This document shows, piece after piece, positions 32,873 through 41,981 of a stretch of 64,000 bases of DNA (within the stretch, counting starts at the first letter, position 1; the number at the start of each line of letters is the position of its first letter). The stretch is taken from NCBI GenBank assembly GCA_020048985.1, contig JAIFLR010000020.1, positions 1 through 64,000 on the forward strand. Direction: 5' to 3'. The DNA is from Halobacteriovorax sp. (GTDB lineage: Bacteria; Bdellovibrionota; Bacteriovoracia; Bacteriovoracales; Bacteriovoracaceae). The position numbers and the translations under genes were made by a program. Under the pieces are notes generated by a model that was given only the letters and a program-made list of their open reading frames with translations, ran no database searches and was not told the origin of the DNA.

Positions 32873-34457
32873 GAAGAAATATATATTTATTACCGGTGGC
32901 GTGACGAGTTCACTTGGTAAAGGTCTTGCCGCTGCAAGTATCGGCTGCTTACTTGAGAAGCGTGGAATTAAAATCAACATGCTGAAAATGGATCCATATA
33001 TTAACGTTGATCCAGGCACTATGAGTCCGACTCAGCACGGAGAAGTGTTCGTTACTGATGACGGTGCAGAGACTGATCTTGATTTAGGTCATTATGAGAG
33101 ATTCACGACACTAACTCTTTCTCGTTCAAATAATTTTACTACTGGGAAAGTTTACCTTCAGGTCATTGAAAATGAGCGTGAAGGAAAATATCTGGGGAAA
33201 ACCGTTCAGGTTGTTCCTCATATTACAGATGAAATCAAACGACGAATTCATGTCGCAGCTGAGAAATGTGATCTTCTGATCGGTGAGATTGGTGGAACAG
33301 TTGGTGATATTGAGTCCCTTCCTTTTATGGAGGCCATCCGTCAATTTGCTGGTGATGTAGGAACAGAGAACGTTTTGTTTGTGCATTTGGTTTTAGTTCC
33401 GTATATCGCCGCGGCCGGAGAGTTAAAATCTAAACCTGCTCAACACTCAGTTAAAGAATTAAGAAGTATTGGTTTGTTCCCGCAGGTCATTATCTGCCGA
33501 GCAGACAGAGAGATTGATAATTCAATCATCGATAAAATTTCTCTTTTTTGTAATGTCCCCAAACAAAACGTTTTTCAGTCGATTGATCTGGATCTCATCT
33601 ATAAAGTGCCTCGCTCTTTCCATGACCAAGGTCTGGATAAACGAATCACTGAACTCTTGGGGATGTGGGCGACTGAACCGCGCATGGATGAAATTAATAA
33701 AGTCATTTACAACGCTGAGAATCCACTCAAAGTGGTTAATATCGGAGTGGTAGGTAAATATACTGAGCTGATAGAATCTTATAAGTCTTTGGACGAAGCT
33801 CTTAGGCACGCGGCGATTCAGAATCAGGTGAAGTTAAATCTGACTTACATCGATGCTGAAGATTTGGAGAAAGGGGCCAACCTTGATCTCTTAAAGTCAG
33901 TGGAAGGAATACTTGTTCCTGGCGGATTTGGCTCTCGTGGAACAGAAGGCAAGATTAAGGCGATTCAATACGCGCGCGAAAATAAAAAAACCTTCTTTGG
34001 GATTTGTCTTGGGCTACAGTTAGCAATTATTGAATTTGCCCGCAACGTGGTGGGAATAAAGAATGCTACCTCGATGGAGTTCGCTGACAAAGGTGATCTG
34101 CTTATTCATTATATGGCCGGTCAAACAAAAGATGGCGCCAAAGGTGGCAGCATGAGACTTGGGGCCTATGACTGCGAACTCAAGGAGGGAACACTTGCTC
34201 ACCAAATTTATGGAACATCAACCATCTCCGAGAGACATCGTCACCGCCTTGAAGTAAATAATGAATACCTCCCTCAATTAACAGAAAAAGGCTTAACTAT
34301 TTCTGGGCTAAATCCAAAGTTGAACCTGGTAGAAGTGATAGAGATGAAGGATCACCCTTTCTTCATTGCTTGCCAGTATCACCCGGAATTTAAGTCGAAA
34401 CCATTTCACCCTCATCCACTCTTTGCCTCATTCGTGAAGGCCAGTGGAAAACTTTAA
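32865..34457 (+). CDS. pyrG: CTP synthase
   Basis: PyrG converts UTP to CTP using glutamine and ATP. The N-terminal amidoligase has ITGGVTSSLGKGLAAASIG, and the C-terminal class I glutaminase carries the nucleophile in FFGICLGLQLAII and the His/Glu pair in YHPEFKSKP. It starts with GTG 32865 inside the end of kdsB. Length of 530 residues is normal. In this operon it probably supplies the CTP needed by KdsB as well as the general nucleotide pool. Confidence 0.95.
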   Translation: MSKKKYIFITGGVTSSLGKGLAAASIGCLLEKRGIKINMLKMDPYINVDPGTMSPTQHGEVFVTDDGAETDLDLGHYERFTTLTLSRSNNFTTGKVYLQVIENEREGKYLGKTVQVVPHITDEIKRRIHVAAEKCDLLIGEIGGTVGDIESLPFMEAIRQFAGDVGTENVLFVHLVLVPYIAAAGELKSKPAQHSVKELRSIGLFPQVIICRADREIDNSIIDKISLFCNVPKQNVFQSIDLDLIYKVPRSFHDQGLDKRITELLGMWATEPRMDEINKVIYNAENPLKVVNIGVVGKYTELIESYKSLDEALRHAAIQNQVKLNLTYIDAEDLEKGANLDLLKSVEGILVPGGFGSRGTEGKIKAIQYARENKKTFFGICLGLQLAIIEFARNVVGIKNATSMEFADKGDLLIHYMAGQTKDGAKGGSMRLGAYDCELKEGTLAHQIYGTSTISERHRHRLEVNNEYLPQLTEKGLTISGLNPKLNLVEVIEMKDHPFFIACQYHPEFKSKPFHPHPLFASFVKASGKL

Positions 34458-34466
34458 AGGAAACAA

Positions 34467-35267
34467 ATGAAAAAAATGGATTTTTATATCGGTCCTTGCG
34501 TTATTGAAAGCGCTGACCTAGCAGTGCAAATTGCTGAAACACTCTTAAAGGATCTTGAGCCGTTTAAGAGTGAAATCAATCTTCATTTCAAGGGTAGTTT
34601 TGATAAGGCCAACCGATCTTCTTTCACGTCTTATCGAGGTCCAGGAATTGATGAAGGCCTTAAAATTTTATCCATGATTAATAAGAATTATGGTCTTCCA
34701 ACGTTGACCGATTTTCATACTCCTGAGCAGGCAGAAATTGTTGCAAAAGACGTGAGTGTGCTTCAGGTGCCGGCCTTTCTTTGCAGACAAACAGATATGA
34801 TCTTTTCAGGCGCAGAGGCTTGTAAGAAATACAACCGTGAATTGAAAATTAAAAAAGGACAATTTTTATCTCCAGAGGAGACTAAAAATATTGTCGATAA
34901 GGCTTCGCACTTTTTGCCTAAAGACAAAATACTTTTGACTGAGCGTGGATCATCATTTGGTTATAATAACCTCGTTGTTGATATGGCCTCTTTTCAAATA
35001 ATGAAGTCGTTTGGAGTGAGAGCGATTCACGATGCCACTCACTGTGTTCAGCGTCCTGGTGGACTAGGAACTGCAACTGGCGGAAAACGCGAGCAGATTT
35101 TGGTTCTGGCCAAAGCAGCAGTTGCGGCGGGTGCGGATGGAATATTTATGGAGTGTCACCCGAATCCAGACAAGGCACTTTCAGATGCGGCTACAGCACT
35201 TCCTCTGAATCAAGTGAAATCAATTGTTGAGAAATTGTTAAAAATTAGAAGAGCGGTGGAAGAATGA
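34467..35267 (+). CDS. kdsA: 3-deoxy-8-phosphooctulonate synthase (Kdo-8-phosphate synthase)
   Basis: KdsA condenses arabinose-5-phosphate with phosphoenolpyruvate. Motifs are IGPCVIESADLAVQIAETL, FKGSFDKANRSSFTSYRGPG and the C-terminal DATHCVQRPGG with MECHPNPDKALSD. The catalytic loop contains Cys-His in THCVQ, and the N-terminal Cys in GPCVIES suggests the metal-dependent class, although the class is not certain. AAAGGAAA precedes ATG 34467. Overlaps kdsC by four bases. Confidence 0.95.
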   Translation: MKKMDFYIGPCVIESADLAVQIAETLLKDLEPFKSEINLHFKGSFDKANRSSFTSYRGPGIDEGLKILSMINKNYGLPTLTDFHTPEQAEIVAKDVSVLQVPAFLCRQTDMIFSGAEACKKYNRELKIKKGQFLSPEETKNIVDKASHFLPKDKILLTERGSSFGYNNLVVDMASFQIMKSFGVRAIHDATHCVQRPGGLGTATGGKREQILVLAKAAVAAGADGIFMECHPNPDKALSDAATALPLNQVKSIVEKLLKIRRAVEE

Positions 35268-35800
35268 GTTTAAGAGCTACGGCAAAACGTTTCGAAGAAA
35301 AACTAAAGAAAATAAAAGTGGTCTGCTTTGACCTGGATGGGATTTTAACTAATTCCCACGTCTGGTGGGCGAGTGAGGAAGTGGGATTTAATCGAACCTT
35401 CTGCATTTATGATGGTTATGGAATGAAGTTACTCATGAAAGCTGGCCTTAAAGTAGGAGTCATTACAGGCGGAAACAGTGTTTCGGTTAAAAAACGTACT
35501 GATCAGCTGGGGCTTGATTTTTGTTATGCCGGCAATGAGGATAAGCGTTCTGCATTTTTGGATCTTTTAAAAAAATACGACGTTGCAGCCGAAGAAGTAC
35601 TTTATATGGGAGATGAACTGTTTGACATGCCTCTTTTAAGAAAGGCCGGCTTTTCCGCCACAGTTCCAAATTGCTCTGATGAAGTTAAAGAGATTGTTGA
35701 TTATGTCACGATCAAGGAAAGCGGACAGGGATGTGCTCGCGAGGTTATCGATTTGGTTAGATACGCTCAAGGTATTGAACCCGTTAGCGAGGATTTCTAA
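35264..35800 (+). CDS. kdsC: Kdo-8-phosphate phosphatase (HAD family)
   Basis: KdsC hydrolyses Kdo-8-phosphate to Kdo. The HAD motif I CFDLDGILTNSHVWW contains the nucleophile and acid Asp residues; motif II is GVITGGNS and motif IV is YMGDELFDMPLLRKAG. The 178-residue length lacks a cap domain, as in the C0-type tetrameric KdsC. It overlaps kdsA by four bases and the next gene by one (TAATG), so the operon continues. Confidence 0.9.
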   Translation: MSLRATAKRFEEKLKKIKVVCFDLDGILTNSHVWWASEEVGFNRTFCIYDGYGMKLLMKAGLKVGVITGGNSVSVKKRTDQLGLDFCYAGNEDKRSAFLDLLKKYDVAAEEVLYMGDELFDMPLLRKAGFSATVPNCSDEVKEIVDYVTIKESGQGCAREVIDLVRYAQGIEPVSEDF

Positions 35801-36366
35801 TGCTTGGTAAGAAACTCTACAAAACTTCAATGCTTAATATTTTCAAACTGGGAATCTTTGCCATTTTGATATTTTTCTTTAATGACTTTTATCTTGAAAC
35901 ATTTACGTATGAAAAATTCCAGGCCGACGGCCGTTTCAAGATTCTTGATGTCATCGACTATCACTACCGTTATCCCCACGAATTTATCACGTTCTTTTGT
36001 CTCATTTTAACTCCTGCTATCTATTACGGTATTATTAGGGGAGTGCGCTTTTACGAGAAAGGATTTGTCTACAACAGAGGGATTCCTTTCTTTAACAAAG
36101 CCGTCCTTTATACTGAGATTAAGACATACAAACTTCTTCATCCGAAAAAAGCCATTTCTATTCATTCAATAAGTGGAGATATTTTTGTCATTGCTGACAA
36201 CACAGTGGAGAGAGTCATTGCTATTTTAGACCAGCATAATATCCAAGGTGATCTCGCTCAGGATGATTACGTTCGTCTTATCTCAAATTACAAAAAGTTT
36301 TTGATGATGGTGATTGGATTCACGGTATTTGTTTTTGTGCTCAAAAGACTTGGGGTCTTCCAGTAG
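35800..36366 (+). CDS. Membrane protein of unknown function, last gene of the Kdo operon
   Basis: Two N-terminal transmembrane segments (FKLGIFAILIFFFNDFYL and ITFFCLILTPAIYYGIIRG) and one near the C-terminus (MMVIGFTVFVFVLKRLGVF) surround a cytoplasmic beta-rich region (VRFYEKGFVYNRGIPF) reminiscent of the PH-like domain of YdbS-type membrane proteins. It follows kdsC with a TAATG overlap, so it is co-translated, but its link to Kdo metabolism is unclear. Convergent with the following lipoprotein gene, two bases away. Confidence 0.6.
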   Translation: MLGKKLYKTSMLNIFKLGIFAILIFFFNDFYLETFTYEKFQADGRFKILDVIDYHYRYPHEFITFFCLILTPAIYYGIIRGVRFYEKGFVYNRGIPFFNKAVLYTEIKTYKLLHPKKAISIHSISGDIFVIADNTVERVIAILDQHNIQGDLAQDDYVRLISNYKKFLMMVIGFTVFVFVLKRLGVFQ

Positions 36367-36367
36367 T

Positions 36368-38953
36368 TTATTCTCTTAAGGTGTCACAGCTTTTTTGAAA
36401 TAATTTATTTCCTGGACCAACAAAAACCGAAATCAACTGATCCGTTGAATTAAGGATGGCGGAAACGCCATACCCTGCTACGGCCATATTGTGAGCAGCG
36501 GTGGTACTGAGGCCTGAGGAAAGAGAGTTGTAAAAAGCGGCAGTAGACAGGACAGATCCCTGGTCATCAAATTTCATTCTTTCTAAATTCCCTGAATTGC
36601 CAGGGCCTTTTGGATAAAAAATCTCATATGAGCCATCATTTTTATAGATTATGGCCGTTGCCATGAGTCCCTCTGTTGCTGATGTCGAATTAGTTAAGTT
36701 CGAAAGGCCTGTTGCAAAATCGAGAACTCCAGTCGCCCAACCTGTCGTTTGGCATCCCGCTGCAGTGTCTGAGCAAATGCTTTGGTAGAGTCGGTTCGTG
36801 GCCCTATCATGGTACAAAATCATCGGTGAAGAGGTTACGGGGTTAAGGCTAACACGGATACCCTGGCCAGCACCTGCCACTGTTCCAACAATCGATGGTG
36901 TTCCCCACGAGACAGCACCGTTGGTTGAGCTGGTATATTTAACAAAGTTAGTGGCGCCAGCAGTGCGGTCCAAATAAGCGACGATTAAATCACCAGATTC
37001 ATTAAAGGCCGAACTCAGTCCGGAAGCAGTTCCTGCACCGAGGTTGTCGATGGTTTGAAGATTTGACCATGAAGAAGTTGATGAGTTGAAAAACGCCGCT
37101 TTCACACCTTTACTGGCAGCGTTTACGTTATCCAGAACAACCATGACTGGCATCTTTGTTCCATTATCTTCATACATCATTAAGCTCGTATCCGGAGTGG
37201 AGGGAAGTACTGCTGCGCCAGTGGGAGTTGCAGGGAATACAAAAAATTGCCAAACTGCTGATCCATTGGTTTGGGTGTTGGTAGCGAGATAAAATTTGGC
37301 AGAGACGTCATCATAAAAAGAAATCCATGGACGGTCTAGATGATCAAACTTTAGAGAAGGGGACATGGCACCCGCAGTTCCATTGATCGTTACCACTTCC
37401 CAAGTAGAGTTTAGCTCATTACCATTTCGATAAGAATACTTCAAAACCCCTGTGGCTCTTGCACCGGCCGAAAAATCAACGTAAGCCACGGCAACAGTGC
37501 CAGAAGAGGCTTCTGCCAGAGAAATATTGGCGGTGTTTGATGCTATTAGTTCAATGTGGCCTTCATTATTTACAAAACTATTTTGACTCGATGTAACTGC
37601 GGAACTGAGAGAAGTATCGGCAACTAAATTCATAACCAGATTGAATTTAGTGGCAGCGATATTCAAAAAATGTGTTGAGTAAAGGTCGTTGGTACTTGTA
37701 AGGGCCGCCCCCCCTTGGCGAGCAAGCGCCGTGCCTGCTGAGGTGTTCATCGTATGAACGGCGTTCCAAGAAGCAGCTCCATCCATGGCCGAAAGAAGAG
37801 TGCTGGCAGAATTATAATAATTCACTGCTGTGGCAGCTGAATTTGTTGTGAGATGGAATTTTCCGGTTGAGTCTCTTAAGAAATTAAACCAGATATCACC
37901 CGTTGTGGCAGATCCAACAGTTTGTGTTGATTCATCAAAAGTGGTAGCGGTTGCAAATGCCTGGCAGCCAATCGGTGTAGCATAATTTCCTGAGACATAA
38001 GTTTTAATGCCTATGGGTGCGGTCGGTCTGAGACCCGCAATTTTAATGGAGTCATTGGCAGTGGCCGAATCTATCTGAACTGAAGAATTGAGAATGCTCT
38101 GGTTTACGTATTGGGCATTCGCCGTCCAGTTGGCCCCAGTTAAACAGTTTGATAAGGTTGCGTTGGGGCAAGAGGTGACTCGGGCCGAAGACGTTCTGGC
38201 ATAAGTGACTACGGGATAATAGGCATCAACAGCTGAATCACCTGCTGTATCAGCGGCACACCAGGCAAACCCCAATCTGGTTTGAGCGGCGAGTATATTC
38301 GTTGATTCATTCCCAACGTTGTTGGTAATCGACATCGTTTGATAATTACTGAGATCGTGACAGTTAGTCTGGCAAAGGATCAGGCGAGGTTTACCAGTGA
38401 CAGCGGTATCAGTGAGATAAGCTCCACCCACGATTCCCGTTGGTGTTGTATCAATTCTAATCGCTCTAGAGGCAACTGCATTGTTCACTAGAGTTCTGGT
38501 ATTCCATGTCGCTGATGACACTGAAAGTGCGCTTGAGCGTGAAGCGAGAAAAACGTTTACTCCGCCATTGGTCCAGGCCAAAACTGGAATTCCAGTCGGA
38601 AGAATTTTAATAGAGATGTTATTAACGGCCGGTGCACCAGCTATTGTCTCATGTATGTAATTTTGTCCATTCCAGTAACTCAATTTTATCGAAAGAGCAG
38701 AGTTGTCAAAATAGGCCGTAACTGGGTAATCAGAAATAGGGTTGACGGCTACGTCAGATATTGTGCCTCTGATACTGGCAGACCCCTTAATTCCCGCATC
38801 GATCACGGAATCAGAGCAGATGGCTCCGTCTTGAGATGGTTCTGTGGTTACATTCGGCTCTTGAGCAATTCCACTTGAAGTGCCGGCATTGTTACATCCC
38901 GCCAATGTTGCCAAAGATAATAAAAGGAGAAATGGTCGAAATTTAAAATTCAT
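36368..38953 (-). CDS. Large lipoprotein with propeller-like repeats, unknown function
   Basis: From ATG 38953 (GGGAG seven bases upstream) it starts MNFKFRPFLLLLSLATLAGC, a lipoprotein signal with Cys20. The remaining 840 residues are Ser/Thr/Ala/Asn-rich, with recurring blade-like strings (LKFDHLDRPWISFYDDVSAK, then VAYVDFSAGARATGVLKYSY and SGDLIVAYLDRTAGATNFVK). These look like the Asp-containing strand repeats of beta-propellers in secreted proteins. Few cysteines are present and most are in the first half. It is the last gene of an operon with an outer-membrane barrel and a TPR-LysM lipoprotein, so a cell-surface role is likely. Confidence 0.65.
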   Translation of the reverse strand: MNFKFRPFLLLLSLATLAGCNNAGTSSGIAQEPNVTTEPSQDGAICSDSVIDAGIKGSASIRGTISDVAVNPISDYPVTAYFDNSALSIKLSYWNGQNYIHETIAGAPAVNNISIKILPTGIPVLAWTNGGVNVFLASRSSALSVSSATWNTRTLVNNAVASRAIRIDTTPTGIVGGAYLTDTAVTGKPRLILCQTNCHDLSNYQTMSITNNVGNESTNILAAQTRLGFAWCAADTAGDSAVDAYYPVVTYARTSSARVTSCPNATLSNCLTGANWTANAQYVNQSILNSSVQIDSATANDSIKIAGLRPTAPIGIKTYVSGNYATPIGCQAFATATTFDESTQTVGSATTGDIWFNFLRDSTGKFHLTTNSAATAVNYYNSASTLLSAMDGAASWNAVHTMNTSAGTALARQGGAALTSTNDLYSTHFLNIAATKFNLVMNLVADTSLSSAVTSSQNSFVNNEGHIELIASNTANISLAEASSGTVAVAYVDFSAGARATGVLKYSYRNGNELNSTWEVVTINGTAGAMSPSLKFDHLDRPWISFYDDVSAKFYLATNTQTNGSAVWQFFVFPATPTGAAVLPSTPDTSLMMYEDNGTKMPVMVVLDNVNAASKGVKAAFFNSSTSSWSNLQTIDNLGAGTASGLSSAFNESGDLIVAYLDRTAGATNFVKYTSSTNGAVSWGTPSIVGTVAGAGQGIRVSLNPVTSSPMILYHDRATNRLYQSICSDTAAGCQTTGWATGVLDFATGLSNLTNSTSATEGLMATAIIYKNDGSYEIFYPKGPGNSGNLERMKFDDQGSVLSTAAFYNSLSSGLSTTAAHNMAVAGYGVSAILNSTDQLISVFVGPGNKLFQKSCDTLRE

Positions 38954-39770
38954 AAACAACTCCCATAGGGATGCTAACGCTGGCAAAGGAATTGGTTGCA
39001 TCTTTTACGCCTCTTTCTCCATCACCCTTAAAACTTCGTTTCTGATTTTCCGACATTAGACCAACACTTGCCGTCAGCGATTGAGAAATTGAGTAATTCA
39101 AAAAAAGCCCAGACAGAAAGTGCAGACCATTTTTGTAGTAACCCGTTTCCTTACCATATTCCTGCATATAAAGTGGCACCGTTAAAAGTGCATGGGCAGT
39201 GACTGAAAAATTTCTAACGATCTGATAGACCCATTTGGTCATTAAAGATGGACCGATTGATAGATTCTTGGTCAAAAGTTTATTATCGTTTGAAAAGCTG
39301 TCAGAGTTTTCATTTTGTATGGTGGCGCCAGGACCGACGTAAAAAAGATGATTTCCAGCAGAATAAATCCAGTTGTAGCTGGTGTTGAAGAACAGTCTGG
39401 AAGTTTGAATTGTTGCCCCACCTATATTGGTCGGTTCTTTGAATTGTGACTGCTGAAACATGAATCGAAAATCAAGTTGGTTCTGAAACTCACGAATTTC
39501 ATTTGTAAAACCAAGAAGGACTCCATTACTGCTTGAATTTTCGGTAGAGTAGTTCTGTCCCTCACCTTCTTGCTCAAATGAAATGGTCGCTGGTACGTAA
39601 AAAGATGAAAAGGTATGTTCTTTTTTAAATAGAGCGTTGGTAGAGACGGATTTTTTGACCGAAATATTAGTCTTCGGTTCTAATTCCTCTAGTTCATCTC
39701 TAACAACCTGAGCTTGGGCCGAAGGCATTGTTGAAAATAAGGACAGAATGAAAAAGGAGTATTTTTTCAT
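38943..39770 (-). CDS. Outer-membrane beta-barrel protein, unknown function
   Basis: The signal peptide (MKKYSFFILSLFSTMPSAQA) is followed by an acidic linker and then about 10-12 amphipathic strands, ending SVSIPMGVVYEF, the C-terminal aromatic needed for BAM-mediated insertion. It overlaps the downstream 877-codon-frame lipoprotein gene by 11 bases and lies two bases after the TPR-LysM gene. A role as surface anchor or export partner for the lipoprotein is an inference from the operon. Confidence 0.65.
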   Translation of the reverse strand: MKKYSFFILSLFSTMPSAQAQVVRDELEELEPKTNISVKKSVSTNALFKKEHTFSSFYVPATISFEQEGEGQNYSTENSSSNGVLLGFTNEIREFQNQLDFRFMFQQSQFKEPTNIGGATIQTSRLFFNTSYNWIYSAGNHLFYVGPGATIQNENSDSFSNDNKLLTKNLSIGPSLMTKWVYQIVRNFSVTAHALLTVPLYMQEYGKETGYYKNGLHFLSGLFLNYSISQSLTASVGLMSENQKRSFKGDGERGVKDATNSFASVSIPMGVVYEF

Positions 39771-39771
39771 A

Positions 39772-40872
39772 TTATTCTGGCAACTTGAGTTCTAGGCCGA
39801 CAGGCAGAACATTAGAATTAGAAATTTCACTTTTATTCAAACGATAAATTTCTTCCCACCGATTCTTTGTTCCAAAGTAATTGAGGGATATCAAACGTAG
39901 AGTGTCTCCCTTTTGAACAAGATGGGCCTTAGAGGCGGGACTACGTTCTGTGGTTACTGGTGGGGTCTGCCCTTTAGTCAATGCCGCTGAGTATACTTGG
40001 TTCAACCATGGACCCGGATTTTGAATCTGTTTTTGATTCGCAATATACTCAATTGCTTCTTTGCCTTGACCTCTCTCATTCAGTGTTGCCACTATTTCGT
40101 TTTTGACCCAGGTATCTGAAAAGGTACGATCGTAAAGATAGAGAACGGATAGTTTATCGAAAGAGCTCTCTTTCAGAATTAAACGGTAAAACATCTTCTC
40201 TGCAACATTGTTTTGTTTGTTGATCTCGAGAAGAGAGGAGAGCGACTTCTTTGATGCCTCAAAATCGTTTAATGAATAATTGAGAAAAGTGAGATACTCT
40301 GCGGATCTTTCTTTTTCAAAGTTTTTTTCAAAACTGGCCAAGAAATTTTCTCTTGCTGCTTGGTAATCTCTCTTCTTGTAGAAAGCTTGGCCAAGGAGAA
40401 ATTGAATTTCTGGTGTTTTTTCAATCGTTAATCGATTGAGTTTAACTAGTTGCTCCCAGTTTGATTCGTAAAAGTAGGAACGTGCGACAAGCGTCCAGGC
40501 CGATTTTAGATCTGCTGATTGATTTTGTATAATTTCAAAAAGAATCACTCGCGACTCTTCGTACTTCGTTTGATCACAATAGGATTGGGCAAGGACAAGA
40601 TTAATAGGAGCTGAAAGTGGATTGAGTTTCCGAAATGACTCAAGTTCTTTATTACCAGCTTCAATTTGGTCGAGTTTATAATAACTATTTGCTGCCAAAA
40701 TTGATAAATCTGATGTGTAGTTGTTAGATTTTTTTAAATGAGAAACTTCGCTTAGAGTTTGTTCGTAGTCTTGAGAATTGTAAAAATGATGGGCGCGGGA
40801 GACACGAAGGTCCCTGTCCAATGGCATTTGGGCGCAAGAAGCGATGATTAGGGTCAGGATGACAAATTTCAT
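39772..40872 (-). CDS. TPR and LysM lipoprotein
   Basis: From ATG 40872 it starts MKFVILTLIIASC, a lipoprotein signal with Cys13. Residues about 25-290 are helical repeats of tetratricopeptide type (LAQSYCDQTKYEESRVILFE, then YRKRDYQAARENFLASFEK-like segments). The C-terminal 45 residues form a LysM peptidoglycan-binding domain (VQKGDTLRLISLNYFGTKNR ending VLPVGLELKLPE). ATG 40872 is chosen over a GTG four codons earlier because GAGGTG fits its spacing. It would bind peptidoglycan while anchored in a membrane. First gene of the leftward surface operon. Confidence 0.8.
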   Translation of the reverse strand: MKFVILTLIIASCAQMPLDRDLRVSRAHHFYNSQDYEQTLSEVSHLKKSNNYTSDLSILAANSYYKLDQIEAGNKELESFRKLNPLSAPINLVLAQSYCDQTKYEESRVILFEIIQNQSADLKSAWTLVARSYFYESNWEQLVKLNRLTIEKTPEIQFLLGQAFYKKRDYQAARENFLASFEKNFEKERSAEYLTFLNYSLNDFEASKKSLSSLLEINKQNNVAEKMFYRLILKESSFDKLSVLYLYDRTFSDTWVKNEIVATLNERGQGKEAIEYIANQKQIQNPGPWLNQVYSAALTKGQTPPVTTERSPASKAHLVQKGDTLRLISLNYFGTKNRWEEIYRLNKSEISNSNVLPVGLELKLPE

Positions 40873-40985
40873 ATCAATAAACACCTCAATTTAATGTTAT
40901 CACCCTTGCTTCTAATCTCTTAAGCAGGCGAAAAGTGCCTAGATTTGGAAAATGCTTAGTGAAATGGTCGGGATTTTTTGATTGC

Positions 40986-41816
40986 TTAATCTTTAAGAAG
41001 TTTCAAGGCCATAGCGCTGAATTGATGAGATTGGATCAGGACGGAAGAGGCGGCTGCCAGTTTTCCTTCCGAGCGAATTTTTTCGGATGTTTCATACGCC
41101 ATATCAGCATCCATGGTGCGGGACATAGCATCACTCTCGTTCACATTCTTTTGCTCAAGATTGTTAATCGCCGATTGAATACGATTCTGATACGACCCGG
41201 CCTTGGCCCTTTTTTCTGAGAGGGTCTCAATGGCCTTATCAAGATGCTCAATATTGATCTGACCTTCTTCTGCGCTCACGATGGATGAGTCAACCAGACC
41301 TAAGTTAAATTCACTAACAGAAAGTTCTTTGCCAGAAAAACTAAGCTTCGAGTTCTCATCATCATTAATGCCTATCATGAAATCACGAATATTGCCGGAT
41401 TTATCCTGAAGAAGATTAGTGTTCATATAGCTTGAAGCTTTTGCCACACGTTCAACTTCTCTTCTGATTTGCATGTATTCACTGTTAAGCATGCCGCGAT
41501 CTGAGTCTTGTAAATGTCCACTTGCGGCCTGAATTGAGAGTTCTTTTAATCTTATGAGCATATTACTAATTTCGCTCATTGAACCTTCTGCAACTTGGAA
41601 TTGCCCAATAGCATCGTTAGCATTTCGGATGGCTTGATATTGTGATCTGATACTTGTTTTCTGTTTGTTACCAATAGAAAGTGAAGCTGCATCATCTGAA
41701 GCATTTCGCACACGACTGCCTGAGGAAATTTTTCCTGAAGCATTTTCGATTTGTTTTGTGTGTTCACTCATCGAGCGTTGTGCGCGAAGAGCAGACACGT
41801 TGGTGTTTATCCGCAT
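40986..41816 (-). CDS. fliC: Flagellin (short, core domains only)
   Basis: The N-terminal D0/D1 domain is clear (MRINTNVSALRAQRSMSEHT and GKISSGSRVRNASDDAASLS), and the C-terminal D1/D0 (EKRAKAGSYQNRIQSAINNL with SSVLIQSHQFSAMALKLLKD) is intact. At 276 residues it lacks variable D2/D3 domains, as in many predatory deltaproteobacteria. No obvious Shine-Dalgarno stands at the normal distance (AAGGA is about 20 bases upstream). A CCGATAA motif about 70 bases upstream suggests sigma-28 control. It is a single copy here, with no chaperone or hook gene nearby. Confidence 0.95.
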   Translation of the reverse strand: MRINTNVSALRAQRSMSEHTKQIENASGKISSGSRVRNASDDAASLSIGNKQKTSIRSQYQAIRNANDAIGQFQVAEGSMSEISNMLIRLKELSIQAASGHLQDSDRGMLNSEYMQIRREVERVAKASSYMNTNLLQDKSGNIRDFMIGINDDENSKLSFSGKELSVSEFNLGLVDSSIVSAEEGQINIEHLDKAIETLSEKRAKAGSYQNRIQSAINNLEQKNVNESDAMSRTMDADMAYETSEKIRSEGKLAAASSVLIQSHQFSAMALKLLKD

Positions 41817-41885
41817 CAGCCAAACATAATTGTCTTCCTTGAAATAATTAATCCTCCATCAACCATGATAGAGAACGATGGTAAC

Positions 41886-41893
41886 TTATCGGA
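41886..41893 (-). promoter_or_regulatory. Sigma-28-like -10 element (TCCGATAA) upstream of flagellin
   Basis: Read leftward, TCCGATAA matches seven of eight bases of the FliA -10 consensus GCCGATAA. It lies 70 bases upstream of the flagellin ATG. No TAAA -35 box is found at the standard 15-base spacing, so the promoter is only partly supported. Confidence 0.4.
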
Positions 41894-41981
41894 ATAATGA
41901 GGAAGTTAAGTGAGGCTTAATTTTTAGAAAAACTTGAGTGTTTTGTTTGTGAAAAAGTGCCACAAATTTTGGGCAGGCAGG

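Noticed and set aside
40873-40985. Terminator between flagellin and the TPR-LysM gene
   Set aside because: An AGGC/GCCT inverted repeat is only four base pairs with no T run, too weak to call.
41894-41920. Complete sigma-28 promoter for flagellin
   Set aside because: The -10 element fits, but no TAAA box was found at 14-17 bases spacing, so only the -10 element is reported.
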